A stretch of DNA of 64,000 bases from Pseudoduganella albidiflava. GTDB lineage: Bacteria; Pseudomonadota; Gammaproteobacteria; Burkholderiales; Burkholderiaceae_D. The translations under genes and the position numbers were made by a program. How positions within the stretch are numbered: position 1 is the first letter of the stretch; every line of letters begins with the position of its first letter. Positions 49,157 through 57,863 of the stretch are shown here, one piece after another. The stretch spans positions 5,394,001 to 5,458,000 of the forward strand of contig NZ_CP036401.1 in NCBI RefSeq assembly GCF_004322755.1. The letters are read 5' to 3'. The notes below the pieces were generated by a model. It was given only the letters and a program-made list of their open reading frames with translations. It was not told the DNA's origin and did no database searches.

Positions 49157-49850
49157 AAGAAATTCCTTTCGCTTCAACGTAATTCCTGAGGACTGTCCAG
49201 CTCAAACTGTCGGGTGACAAGTCAAATTCAACGTCGATCGCTCGCCCCCCTGGATGGTACCACCACTGCCGTCCCTCGTCATCCAGCATAAGTTCCGCCA
49301 AGCGACGCACATGCGAGAGCCTCTCCGGCAATGAACACAAAATCTCGCTAGGGAGCACTGCATCGAAGCCCATCGACGCCCACACATAGTACCCCCAGAA
49401 CGTCCCTCGATTGTTCGAACTTCCAGCCGCCGTCAGCGATACATATCTGAAGCCTTGAGCCTTTGCTTCGAGCAAGCTCAGAAGCATCGACCGGGGGCCA
49501 ATCCCCTTGTTCTGATATTCATCACGCAACGTTATTGAATCCACGTACAACTCAAGTCCGAATCCATCACTTCGGTTGGCTAATGCATACTCAGATGGAT
49601 ACTTGAAGATCCTGTTGCGAACAACGATGTGAAACAGCTCCGCCTCATCAGTTCCCCGAGAAACCTTGAGATAGCTTCCATCTGGAGCACCGGTGAGCTT
49701 GACAAGCATTTCCACGCTATTGAACACGTCGAACTCATCGTCATCTACCGACTCATCAAGCTCCAACGTCATGTCAACTTGATTGAAGTACTGCCGGAAG
49801 ATTTCGTCACGATCACTCATGTGAGCATGATACCAGTCTAACAATGACAT
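49146..49850 (-). CDS. GNAT-like acetyltransferase, cargo near attR
   Basis: The middle region FGLELYVDSITLRDEYQNKG plus IGPRSMLLSLLEAKAQGFRY is the acetyl-CoA-binding core of GNAT enzymes, with the Q/R-x-x-G-x-G/A motif in QNKGIG. The later FWGYYVWASMGFDA is a typical end of the domain. The substrate is unknown. The ATG at 49850 follows AGGAGG at 14 bases, a longer gap than ideal. Transcription toward the terminator, away from attR, is typical for lysogeny-expressed cargo. Confidence 0.7.
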   Translation of the reverse strand: MSLLDWYHAHMSDRDEIFRQYFNQVDMTLELDESVDDDEFDVFNSVEMLVKLTGAPDGSYLKVSRGTDEAELFHIVVRNRIFKYPSEYALANRSDGFGLELYVDSITLRDEYQNKGIGPRSMLLSLLEAKAQGFRYVSLTAAGSSNNRGTFWGYYVWASMGFDAVLPSEILCSLPERLSHVRRLAELMLDDEGRQWWYHPGGRAIDVEFDLSPDSLSWTVLRNYVEAKGISYEY

Positions 49851-49899
49851 GTGGAAGCTTAGAGCCTCCTGCACACTCGAAGGGCTCATGATGAGGCAC

Positions 49900-49918
49900 T
49901 GCTACGAATTTGCTACGA
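49900..49918. promoter_or_regulatory. Candidate integrase arm-type site, right end
   Basis: TGCTACGAATTTGCTACGA has the two TGCTACG repeats at the same 11-base spacing and orientation as the left copy at 10064-10082, differing at one base. It lies 45 bases inside attR. Confidence 0.65.
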
Positions 49919-49958
49919 GGGCCCTCAAATCCAATACGTTCCCCTCTACAAGCGAATG

Positions 49959-50093
49959 TCATTCGGTCCAGTCCATCATCGGGGCCACGGACAGGCGGCG
50001 GCCGCGATACCGGGCGGCGGATTGGCCACGATCCTGGTCAGCGCCGGCAGTCGGCATCTCGGAGGCGTGGGTGGGGACGGTAACAGTGTTCAT
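49959..50093 (-). pseudogene. dusA: Displaced original 5' end of dusA
   Basis: The minus-strand frame from 50093 reads MNTVTVPTHASEMPTAGADQ, then a short linker and YRGRRLSVAPMMDWTE, and stops four bases past the attR core. It is clearly the original start of the host dusA, separated from the rest by prophage insertion. The leftover promoter and 44-codon peptide may still be expressed. On excision it would be rejoined to the catalytic body at 9916. Confidence 0.9.
49963..49989. other. attR core, 27-bp direct repeat
   Basis: This is the second copy of the 27-bp core, identical to 9917-9943. Beyond it lies the former 5' end of dusA. On its left the phage sequence differs at once. Confidence 0.95.
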
Positions 50094-50163
50094 CGCGGCG
50101 GGGAGTCAAACGGGGCCGCACATTATACAGGCAGCGGCAGGCAACAGGCGCTGCCCGGCACCG

Positions 50164-50679
50164 TCAGCGCCCACCCGCCGGGCGTATCTGCCGCATCACC
50201 GCGGGCACGATCCGCCGGTGCACGGGCGCGACGAAGAACATGTAGACATGGCCCAGCGGCCGGTGCACGTGCACCACCGTCGACATCGACAGCTCCCCGC
50301 CTTCCCGGCACACCGACAGCTGCACGCTAAGGTGCCGGTCCGAATCGCCAAGGATCACTTCATCGTCGGACACGTGACGCAACTCGAAGATGCCGATCCG
50401 GTCGCCGGGGCGGTAGGCGCTGGCCGGCTTGTTCCGGTCGAATTCGCCCAGCGCGCCGAGGTCCTTCAGCCCGATGCGCGACACCACCGCGTTACGCAGC
50501 GCCATCAGCCGGTCGACCCAGGCAGGGGTGCGTACCGCCGTGTCCAAATAGAGCTGCAGCGCGGAGCGGGGATCGGACGCCAGCGCCATGCGGTAGCTGT
50601 CGTGGAAGTGCGCACCCGGGATGGTGCGGTGGAGCCGGCTCGCGGCCGGAACCGGTTGCTTCGAGATGGTTGGCGTCAT
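50164..50679 (-). CDS. DUF2867-family protein, 171 residues
   Basis: The sequence contains AHFHDSYRMALASDPRSALQ, TPAWVDRLMALRNAVVSRIG and GIFELRHVSDDEVILGDSDR plus HLSVQLSVCR, the DUF2867 layout (an SRPBCC-like beta sheet). The role is unknown; the family occurs as single genes across proteobacteria. It is transcribed toward the former dusA start. The start at 50679 follows the conserved N-terminal length. Confidence 0.75.
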   Translation of the reverse strand: MTPTISKQPVPAASRLHRTIPGAHFHDSYRMALASDPRSALQLYLDTAVRTPAWVDRLMALRNAVVSRIGLKDLGALGEFDRNKPASAYRPGDRIGIFELRHVSDDEVILGDSDRHLSVQLSVCREGGELSMSTVVHVHRPLGHVYMFFVAPVHRRIVPAVMRQIRPAGGR

Positions 50680-50986
50680 GGGCCCAGCATAGCGCAACGC
50701 CGGCAACCGCGTGGAACGGCCCGCGGCCGGCGCCGGCCGAACGATCACCTTGTTGATTGAATCTCGCCGTTCCGTTGACACCCGCTGAGCGAGTCCCGAT
50801 ACTCGTTTGCCATTCCTGCAAGCATGACGGGACCGATGGCGGCCCTGGCCGGGTCCGTGCCACATCGACGCCGGGCGCCCGCAACGAACACCCCGGCGCA
50901 TCGCCGTGTGGCACGACCTGCCCGGGCCGGGCTATCCTCGGGCTGCCAGTCCCGCAGTTCCACTCAACCTTCGCCTTGAGAGCACC
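50680..50986. other. Divergent intergenic region before the pectin locus
   Basis: About 307 bases separate the DUF2867 gene from DUF4861. I see no gene, no obvious regulator operator and no terminator. It presumably holds the promoters of both divergent genes. Confidence 0.35.
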
Positions 50987-52213
50987 ATGAACAATCGATT
51001 CCTGCCTGCCGCCGCCGCATTCGCCGTCTCCGCCGTTTTCGCCATGCCCGCCGCCCACGCGGAAAAGCTGACGATCACCGTCACCCACGCGCTCGACCAA
51101 GCCCGCCCGGCCGAGACGATCACGGTGCCGTGGTCGGAAGTGAACCGCGTGCTGCCCGGCGCGCTGCTGCAGAAGATCGCCGTGCGCGACGCTTCCGGCA
51201 AGCTGCTGCCCTACCAGGTGACGAACGTGGCGCCGCAGGCCAAGGACCCGGAAAACCGCGGCATCGCCTATGGTGACCTGATCTTCCAGCACGACTTCAA
51301 GGCCGGCGAGAAGAGCGCCACGTTCACCGTGGAGAAAACGGAAACCGTGTCGCCGCCGTTCCCCACCAAGGTGTTCGCGCGCTACGTGCAGGAGCGCCTG
51401 GACGACTTCGCGTGGGAGAACGACAAGGTTGCGCACCGCACCTACGGCCCCGCGCTCGGCGCCCCGGCACCGGCCGGCGGCGGCAAGGAAGTGCTGGTCA
51501 CCAGCGGCAACGACATCTGGTTCAAGCGCGTGCCCTACCCGATCGTGGACCGCTGGTACAACAAGGGCCACGACCACTACCACGTGGACCAGGGCGAAGG
51601 CATGGACATGTACAACGTGGGCCGCACGCTGGGCGCGGGCGGCACCGGCATCTGGGATGGCACGAAGATCGCCAAGGCGACCAACTACGCGAAGTGGAAG
51701 GTGCTGGCCAACGGACCGGTGCGCGCCATCTTCGAGCTGTCGTACGACGCGTTCGACGCGGCCGGCACGCAGGTATCCGAAGTGCGCCGCTTCACCGTGG
51801 ATGCCGGACACTGGTTCGATCGCATCGACAGCACATTCACCTTCAATGGTGGCCAGCAGCTGAACGCGGTGGTCGGCCTGAACAAGACGCCGAGCGACAA
51901 GGGCCAGGACCCGCAGATCGCCACCGACCGCGTGCCGGCCGACGGCTCGCTGCGCCAGTGGGTCACGCAGAAGAGCAACGATGCGTTCGGCGTGGCGGTG
52001 GTGGTGCCGGCGGCGAAGGATGCGGGTTCCGACCAGGCCAACGATTTCGTGATCGCCCCGGTCACCTCCGGCAAGCCGCTGACGTACTACGTGGGCGCCG
52101 CCTGGAGCCGCGCCGGCGAGATCAGGACGAAGGACGAGTGGGCGAAGCAGGTGGCGCTGACCGCCGCGCGGGCGAAGTCGCCGGTGAAGGTGGTGGTGGC
52201 GGTGGCGAAGTAG
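50987..52213 (+). CDS. DUF4861-family secreted protein, pectin locus
   Basis: The 408-residue protein has a signal peptide (FAVSAVFAMPAAHA) and then LPGALLQKIAVRDASGKLLP, VDRWYNKGHDHYHVDQGEGM plus DMYNVGRTLGAGGTGIWDGT and SEVRRFTVDAGHWFDRIDST, matching DUF4861. Members of this family occur within pectin and rhamnogalacturonan loci. A periplasmic carbohydrate-active role is expected because several His and Asp residues are conserved in the GHDHYH stretch. No reaction is established. Confidence 0.75.
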   Translation: MNNRFLPAAAAFAVSAVFAMPAAHAEKLTITVTHALDQARPAETITVPWSEVNRVLPGALLQKIAVRDASGKLLPYQVTNVAPQAKDPENRGIAYGDLIFQHDFKAGEKSATFTVEKTETVSPPFPTKVFARYVQERLDDFAWENDKVAHRTYGPALGAPAPAGGGKEVLVTSGNDIWFKRVPYPIVDRWYNKGHDHYHVDQGEGMDMYNVGRTLGAGGTGIWDGTKIAKATNYAKWKVLANGPVRAIFELSYDAFDAAGTQVSEVRRFTVDAGHWFDRIDSTFTFNGGQQLNAVVGLNKTPSDKGQDPQIATDRVPADGSLRQWVTQKSNDAFGVAVVVPAAKDAGSDQANDFVIAPVTSGKPLTYYVGAAWSRAGEIRTKDEWAKQVALTAARAKSPVKVVVAVAK

Positions 52214-52249
52214 GGCTGATCGGCTTTCGACGCTATCCCCGGAATTTGG

Positions 52250-52329
52250 AAAGCGCATGCATTCACCCCAACGGCAAAGGGCTGGGGTCAGACCCGCCGG
52301 GTCTGACCCCGGAATTTGCACCTGGGGTA
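52250..52329. repeat. Dispersed GGGTCAGACCC palindrome, copy 2
   Basis: The same 27-bp palindrome is at 52284-52310, with flanks GCATGCATTCACCCCAACGG on the left and GGAATTTGCACCTGGGGTAG on the right. It lies in the gap between DUF4861 and the CE12 esterase, where it could act as a terminator or mRNA stabiliser. Confidence 0.85.
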
Positions 52330-52490
52330 GCCATATCGAGCGGCATTGGTATCAGACACCAGTGTGCTTCCATGGCCGTCTGCACCTTAGGCGTTCCCCA
52401 CGCTCACCCCGCTGATTCTTTCCGCAGCCATCGCAGCCCCTCACCGCCGCCCCCATAAAATACCGCGCAGGCAACCACTCCCGACCCGAC

Positions 52491-53789
52491 ATGAAGATCA
52501 AACCGCTCGCCGCCCTGCTGCTCGCCCTGGCCGCCCCCGCCTCCTTCGCCGCCATGCCCGCCGATGGCTGGCGCTTCGATTTCACCGCGAAGCCCGCGCC
52601 GGGCTACACCGCCGTGCAGGCCGGCGCCGCCTACGACACGGCCCGCGGCTACGGCTATGAGCTGGACAACACCGCGGCCAAGGGCGCCGACGCCAACGCG
52701 GACAAGGGTGCCAATGGCGCTACTGCCACGTTCTTCTCCGCCGATGTCCCGGAAGGGAACGTGGCCGTCACCGTCACGCTCGGCCCGGGCACGCATACCA
52801 TCAAGTCCGAAGTGCGCCGGCTGATGCTGGAGAACGTCGTCGTTCCGGCCGGGCAGGTGGCCACGCGGACCTTCGTGGTCAACACCCGCACGCCGCAGAT
52901 CGCCGCCGCGAACGGCATGCAGCCGGGCGTCGTCAACCTGAAGGCGCCACGCGAGACGGTGCAGGAAGCGTGGAACTGGGACCGGCGGCTGACGCTGGAA
53001 ATCCACGGCGGTGTCGACAAGGTGGACATCAAGCCGGTGCAGGTACCCACCATCTTCCTGCTGGGCGACTCCACCGTCAGCGACCAGCCGGGCGAACCGT
53101 ATGCCAGCTGGGGCCAGATGCTGACGCGCTTCTTCAAGCCCGGCGTGGCCGTCGCCAACCATGCGCAATCGGGCGAGACGTTCCGCGATTCGCTGGCGCG
53201 CCGCCGCATCGACAAGATCGTGTCGCAGGTGCGCCCCGGCGACGTGGTGGTGCTGCAGTTCGGCCACAACGACCAGAAACAGATCAAGGCCGGCAGCGGC
53301 GGGCCGTTCACGACTTACAAGGCGGAGCTGCGCCAGCACGTGGAGATGGTGCGTGCCGCGGGCGGCTTGCCCGTCGTGGTGTCGTCGATGGAGCGCCGCC
53401 GTTTCGATGCCGACGGCAAGCCGGAATCGACGCTGGCCGACTACGCCGCCGCCGCGCGCCAGTCCGCCGGGGAACTGGGCGTGCCGTACATCGACCTGAA
53501 CGCCACCAGCAAGGTGCTCTACGGCGCACTCGGCGTGGAAGGTTCGAAGCCGGCCTTCGCCACCAAGGACGGGCAGATCGACAACACGCACCACAGCAAC
53601 TACGGTGCCTACCTGCTGGCCAAGGCCGTCGCCAGCGGCCTGCGCGATGCGCAGCTGCCGGTGGCGTCGCAGATCGTGGATGGTTTCGCGTTCGATCCCG
53701 CGCGTCCCGACCCGTTCGACAAGTTCGCCGTGCCGGCCAGCCCCCGCTACACCAACGAACGCCCGCTGGGCGACGAGGCCAACCGATGA
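52491..53789 (+). CDS. Rhamnogalacturonan acetylesterase, CE12 (SGNH)
   Basis: After a signal peptide (LLALAAPASFA) comes a beta-sandwich domain of about 150 residues, and then an SGNH hydrolase with TIFLLGDSTVSDQPGEPYAS (nucleophile Ser194), the oxyanion Gly/Asn in the GQM and GHND region (about 258-261), and the catalytic D364/H367 in DNTHHSNYGAYLL. It removes acetyl groups from galacturonic acid in rhamnogalacturonan I, opening the way for the PL11 lyase. It is ATGA-coupled to the GH43 gene. Confidence 0.9.
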   Translation: MKIKPLAALLLALAAPASFAAMPADGWRFDFTAKPAPGYTAVQAGAAYDTARGYGYELDNTAAKGADANADKGANGATATFFSADVPEGNVAVTVTLGPGTHTIKSEVRRLMLENVVVPAGQVATRTFVVNTRTPQIAAANGMQPGVVNLKAPRETVQEAWNWDRRLTLEIHGGVDKVDIKPVQVPTIFLLGDSTVSDQPGEPYASWGQMLTRFFKPGVAVANHAQSGETFRDSLARRRIDKIVSQVRPGDVVVLQFGHNDQKQIKAGSGGPFTTYKAELRQHVEMVRAAGGLPVVVSSMERRRFDADGKPESTLADYAAAARQSAGELGVPYIDLNATSKVLYGALGVEGSKPAFATKDGQIDNTHHSNYGAYLLAKAVASGLRDAQLPVASQIVDGFAFDPARPDPFDKFAVPASPRYTNERPLGDEANR

Positions 53790-54742
53790 TCCGCAAACTG
53801 CTCGCCACCGCTATCGCCACCCCTATATTCTCCTGCGCCCTGCCGGCCCTGGCCGCCGATGGCTACCTGTTCGCCTACTTCACGAAGAACGGCGAGGATG
53901 GCCTGCACTTCGCCGCCAGCACCGATGCCTACAAGTGGGACAAGGTTGCCGGCGGCAAGAGCTTCCTCGCGCCGAAGGTCGGCAAGTCGAGGCTGATGCG
54001 CGACCCGTGCATCGTGCGCGGTCCGGATGGCACGTACCACATGGTATGGACGTCGGGCTGGAACGAGAACAACATCGGCTACGCCTCGTCGAAAGACCTG
54101 ATCACCTGGTCGGAGCAGAAGGAATTGCCGGTGATGGCGCACGAGCCGGGCGTGCTGAACTCGTGGGCGCCGGAAATCGTGTACGACGACAAGCGCGGCG
54201 AATTCCTGATCTTCTGGGCCTCGACCGTGCCGGGCAAGTTCACCGAAACGGCCGGCTCCTCCGAGCAGAAGTACAACCACCGCATGTACTACACCACCAC
54301 GAAGGATTTCACGAGCTTCGCGCCCACGCGGCTGTTCTACGACCCGGGCTTTTCCGTCATCGACGCCACCTTCGTGCGCGCCAATGGCAAGGATTACCTG
54401 GTGGTGAAGGATGAAACCGTGAAGCCGCCGCGCAAGTACCTGCAGGTGGCCGAGGCGCCGGACCTGCGCGGGCCGTTCAAGCCGCTGTCCGGCCCCATCA
54501 CGCCGGCCGGCCTGTGGGTCGAAGGCCCGACGGCGATCCAGGCCGGCCAGGAAGTCATCATGTACTTCGACGCGTACACGACGAAGCACTACGGCGCGCT
54601 GCGCTCGCGCGACATGAAGACGTGGGAAAACGTGACCGGCCGGATGCACTTCCCGGACGAAGGCACGCCGGTGCGCATGCGGCATGGCACCGTGATCCAG
54701 GTGCCGGAAGCCACGCTGGCGAAGCTGCGCGCGGCCAATTGA
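53786..54742 (+). CDS. GH43-type glycosidase, five-bladed propeller
   Basis: The 318-residue protein has a Sec signal (FSCALPALAA). The three acids of GH43 are in place: D73 in MRDPCIVRGPDGTYHMV, D193 in SVIDATFVRANG, and E246 in WVEGPTAIQAG. The rest shows propeller blades with W-T/D repeats (DLITWSEQKELPV, DMKTWENVTGRMH). GH43 members in pectin loci remove arabinose or galactose side chains of rhamnogalacturonan I. The exact substrate cannot be told. Confidence 0.85.
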   Translation: MIRKLLATAIATPIFSCALPALAADGYLFAYFTKNGEDGLHFAASTDAYKWDKVAGGKSFLAPKVGKSRLMRDPCIVRGPDGTYHMVWTSGWNENNIGYASSKDLITWSEQKELPVMAHEPGVLNSWAPEIVYDDKRGEFLIFWASTVPGKFTETAGSSEQKYNHRMYYTTTKDFTSFAPTRLFYDPGFSVIDATFVRANGKDYLVVKDETVKPPRKYLQVAEAPDLRGPFKPLSGPITPAGLWVEGPTAIQAGQEVIMYFDAYTTKHYGALRSRDMKTWENVTGRMHFPDEGTPVRMRHGTVIQVPEATLAKLRAAN

Positions 54743-54789
54743 GCGCCGCCTGATCCTAGTGCCGCTTGAATAAGCGTTACCAACGCGTT

Positions 54790-54941
54790 GAAAGCGCATG
54801 CATTCACTCCAACAGCGAAGGGCTGGGGTCAGGGTGGAGTGCTGGCTTGCAAGCCAGCACCGCTTAGCCGGCAAGGAGCAATGCTCCTTGAAACCCCGGC
54901 TAAGCCCCGGCGGTCTGACCCCGGAATTTGCAACTGGGGTG
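54790..54941. repeat. Dispersed palindrome, copy 3, interrupted by further inverted repeats
   Basis: The outer flanks (GCATGCATTCACTCCAACAG and GGAATTTGCAACTGGGGTGG) match the other copies. Here the central palindrome is split: GGGGTCAGGG is followed by GTGCTGGCTTGC/GCAAGCCAGCAC (a perfect inverted repeat) and by GCTTAGCC ... GGCTAAGC and AAGGAGCA/TGCTCCTT arms before GGTCTGACCCC resumes. It is a composite, nested structure. Confidence 0.85.
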
Positions 54942-55087
54942 GGCTTAAACGGCACTACCGCCTGATCCGGCTTTACCTGCATTTACGCCGGTTCACACTA
55001 TGTTACTTAACGACTTGCGGTGGAAATAATGGCAACGGGTGCGGCGGGTACAATCCGGCCCACAATATCAACAACCGTCGTCACGCA

Positions 55088-57502
55088 ATGAATCCATCGA
55101 AACGTCCCGCACTGCGCCCCCTCCCCGCCCTGCTGCTCGGTGCCCTCGTCGGGCAGCTCGGCCTGGCCCAGGCGCAGCAGGCACCGGCCGCCGCCCCCGC
55201 CGCCACGCCTGCCGTGACAAAGCCAGCTGCCGCACCCGCCACGCCTGCCGCCACGTCAACCATCGGCGGCAAGCCGGACGACGCCGCGAAGAAGCCGGAG
55301 GACAGCACGCAGCAGCCGGGCACTACCCAGATGCAGACCGTGACCGTGGTGGCCGAACGTCCCGCCGAGCAGATCGACCGTTCGACCTATGACGTGAAGG
55401 CCGAAGTCGTGACGCCGAACGCATCGGCGGCGGACGTGATCGCCAACGTGCCGAACGTCACCGTCGACCAGGACGGCAAGGTCGCCATCCGCGGCAACCA
55501 GAACGCGCAGATCTTCGTCAACGGCAAGCGCTCGGCCATGTTCTCCGGCCAGACCGCCGGCGATGCGCTGAACAGCTATCCGGCCGAAGCGCTGGAGTCC
55601 ATCGAAGTGATCACCACGCCGGGCGCGGAATTCGGCTCCGAGGGCGGCAGCGGGCCGATCCTGAACCTCGTCACGCGCCGCGTGCGGCCACAGGGCTCGC
55701 AGGGTCAGGTTTCCGTGAACGCGGGACCGAACGGCCGCTATGGCAGCTTCGCTTCCGGCAGCTACAACAACGGCCGCCTCCAGGTCGAAGGGCAGGCCGG
55801 CGTGATGCGCAACGTGAACGAGCGCACCGGCTGGTCCGAAACGGAAACGGACGTGGGCAACGCGGTCTGGACGACGCGCCGCGAGAACGACAGCCGCGCG
55901 CCGTCGACCATAGTGACCTTCAATCCCTCGGTCGGCTACAACATCGGCGAAACGGACCGGGTCAGTGCCGCGATGAAGTTCAACCACGTGGAAAACGAGA
56001 CGGTGTCGAACGAGTACTACCGCACCTATCACGGCGGCACCACGCCCTATGAAGAGTACCGGCGCGCCGTCGACCGCGACAACGAGCGCACCGTCTACGA
56101 GCTGGCGCTTGGCTACGAGCGCAAGTACAGCGCCACCGAGAAGCTGAACGCCGAACTGCGCACCTCGGGCAACCTGTCCGATGCCGACAGCCGCAACCGC
56201 AACACCTATGTGATCGCGCCACCGTCCGGCGCGCGCCCGGAAAGCACCAACGGCAACGACACGCGCAATCGCCTGACGGAGTTCAGTGTCGACTACCAGA
56301 AGCGCATCTCGCCCATGTTCAACCTGAAGACCGGCGTGAAACTGGGCCGTTCCACGGGCCAGTCCGACGCCGATTACTTCAACATCGATTCGCTGACCGG
56401 CGAGGAGGTGATCGACGAGAACCGTGCCAGCGCCTTCCGCTATACCGAGCGTACCTATGCCGTCTACGTGTCGCCGAACTTCCGGATCGACGAGAACTGG
56501 GCCGTGCTGCCGGGCCTGCGCTACGAGCGCGTGGACCGCCACATCGACTACATCAACCAGAACAACTCGGCCAGCGACGCGACGAAGGAGCTGCTGCCCA
56601 GCCTGCACGTGCAGTACGGCTGGGGCGAACGGGGCGCCTCGCTGACGGGCGGCTATGCGCGGCGCATCAGCCGGCCAACGCTGAACGACATCAATCCGAA
56701 CCTGCAATACGTGGATGACCAGAACTATACGCAGGGCGACCCGCGCCTGGCGCCCACGAAGAACGACAAGTACGAGCTGAAATACACCGACACCTGGCTG
56801 ACGTGGCTGAACACCAACCTGTCGGTGTACCGCGAGAAGGACAGCCCGCTGCTGGGCCGCTTCCTCACGCCGGTGCCGGGAAGCACGGCCGTGATCAGCG
56901 AATCGGTGAACTTCGGGGCGCGCACCAACGACGGCGTCAGCCTGAACCTGCAGGGCCGCCCGTCGCGCGAAGTGAACCTGGGCGCCACGCTGGGCTTCCG
57001 GCGCATCGCCCAGTCCTACCTGGCCACGCTGACCAACGAAGACGGCGCGCGCTACTCGGTGGAAGCGGAGCGCACGCAGAACACCCCGACCGTGCAGTTG
57101 CGGGCCCAGTATTCCGGCATCCCGGACCACCAGTTCCAGGTGAACGGCAACTACACGGGCCGCGCGCTGAACGGCCTGTTCGAGACGGAACCGAACTGGC
57201 AGGTACACCTGTCGTGGAGCTGGAACCTGTCGCGCGAGTGGTCGCTGCGCACCAGCCTGCGCGACGTCTTCGACAGCAACGTGAACCAGTTCACGCAGGT
57301 GTCCGACACCGTGCGCCAGGTCAGCTACAGCGAACAGCAGGGCCGCATGCTGACCGTCGCCCTCAGCTACCGGTTCGGCGGCGTGTCCGGCGACCCGGGT
57401 TTGCGCAACAATCCCGGCATGTTCCGCGGCCCGCAGGGCGACGGCCCGCGCGGCCCCGGCCCGGGCGGCTTCGCCCCTGGCGGCTTCGGCCCGGGCATGT
57501 AG
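55088..57502 (+). CDS. TonB-dependent outer-membrane receptor, pectin locus
   Basis: The 804-residue protein begins with a signal peptide, then an Ala/Pro-rich stretch and a TonB box-like segment (MQTVTVVAERPAEQ). The plug follows: ASAADVIANVPNVTVDQDGK, VAIRGNQNAQIFVNGKRSAM and SIEVITTPGAEF. The rest is a 22-strand barrel with repeated Y-x-R/aromatic ends of the OMP_b-brl_3 type, and it closes with a Pro/Gly-rich tail (GPGGFAPGGFGPGM). It imports pectin fragments using TonB energy. A longer ATG at 54788 would cross the repeat and is rejected. Confidence 0.9.
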   Translation: MNPSKRPALRPLPALLLGALVGQLGLAQAQQAPAAAPAATPAVTKPAAAPATPAATSTIGGKPDDAAKKPEDSTQQPGTTQMQTVTVVAERPAEQIDRSTYDVKAEVVTPNASAADVIANVPNVTVDQDGKVAIRGNQNAQIFVNGKRSAMFSGQTAGDALNSYPAEALESIEVITTPGAEFGSEGGSGPILNLVTRRVRPQGSQGQVSVNAGPNGRYGSFASGSYNNGRLQVEGQAGVMRNVNERTGWSETETDVGNAVWTTRRENDSRAPSTIVTFNPSVGYNIGETDRVSAAMKFNHVENETVSNEYYRTYHGGTTPYEEYRRAVDRDNERTVYELALGYERKYSATEKLNAELRTSGNLSDADSRNRNTYVIAPPSGARPESTNGNDTRNRLTEFSVDYQKRISPMFNLKTGVKLGRSTGQSDADYFNIDSLTGEEVIDENRASAFRYTERTYAVYVSPNFRIDENWAVLPGLRYERVDRHIDYINQNNSASDATKELLPSLHVQYGWGERGASLTGGYARRISRPTLNDINPNLQYVDDQNYTQGDPRLAPTKNDKYELKYTDTWLTWLNTNLSVYREKDSPLLGRFLTPVPGSTAVISESVNFGARTNDGVSLNLQGRPSREVNLGATLGFRRIAQSYLATLTNEDGARYSVEAERTQNTPTVQLRAQYSGIPDHQFQVNGNYTGRALNGLFETEPNWQVHLSWSWNLSREWSLRTSLRDVFDSNVNQFTQVSDTVRQVSYSEQQGRMLTVALSYRFGGVSGDPGLRNNPGMFRGPQGDGPRGPGPGGFAPGGFGPGM

Positions 57503-57584
57503 GCACCAGGCTGTTCGCGGGGTTGCGTATCACCGATGCGCAGCCGGAGTCTGCCCCTGATGCCGCTTGGATAAGCCTACCCCG

Positions 57585-57690
57585 AACGCACATTCCGGGG
57601 TCAGACCCCCATCGCCGCTACCGACAGTGCTTGCCGTTGGCGGTAACGGGGGTCTGACCCCAGCCCTTCGCTGTCGGGGTGAATGCATGC
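57585..57690. repeat. Dispersed palindrome, copy 4, reversed and extended
   Basis: Reversed relative to the others, with GGGGTCAGACCCCC and GGGGGTCTGACCCC separated by an extra imperfect stem-loop (CGCCGCTACCGACAGTGCTT and GGCGGTAACG). The flank ends in GGGGTGAATGCATGC, the complement of the other copies. It lies between the receptor and GH105. Confidence 0.85.
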
Positions 57691-57863
57691 GCCGCCGGGG
57701 GATTGCCCCCAAGTCCCTCTGAACACGCCCTCTCCCTCTCCAATCAACAATGCGAGCAATAGCGCCCCGCGGCGCTCACCGCATTGCACCGTCCCTTCAT
57801 ATCGGCTACTGTCACCATGGATCGCAAGCGCGGCCACCATTAACCTCGGAGACATTTGTTCAA

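Larger units (their letters stand above)
9917..49989. mobile_element. Complete-looking siphovirus-like prophage of about 40 kb inserted in dusA
   Basis: The element is bounded by a 27-bp direct repeat and spans about 40.05 kb per repeat unit. It carries a tyrosine integrase at one end, a CI/Cro switch with operators, a replication initiator, Nu1/GpA terminase, portal, a capsid-protease fusion, tail tube, a frameshifted tail chaperone, a tape measure protein, tip/fibre proteins and a four-part lysis set. No essential module is visibly broken, so it may be inducible. Lambda-like order is kept in the head and tail genes, while replication is P4-alpha-like. Cargo genes lie at both ends and in the head module. 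Confidence 0.93.

Noticed and set aside
9917..49989. Prophage inserted in a tRNA gene
   Set aside because: No tRNA-like sequence lies at either end; the direct repeat is within dusA codons.
54788..55087. N-terminal extension of the TonB-dependent receptor
   Set aside because: The extension is translated dispersed repeat; the ATG at 55088 begins a normal signal peptide.
55256..57208. A 650-codon frame antisense to the TonB-dependent receptor
   Set aside because: No start context or family pattern; the plus-strand receptor is unmistakable.
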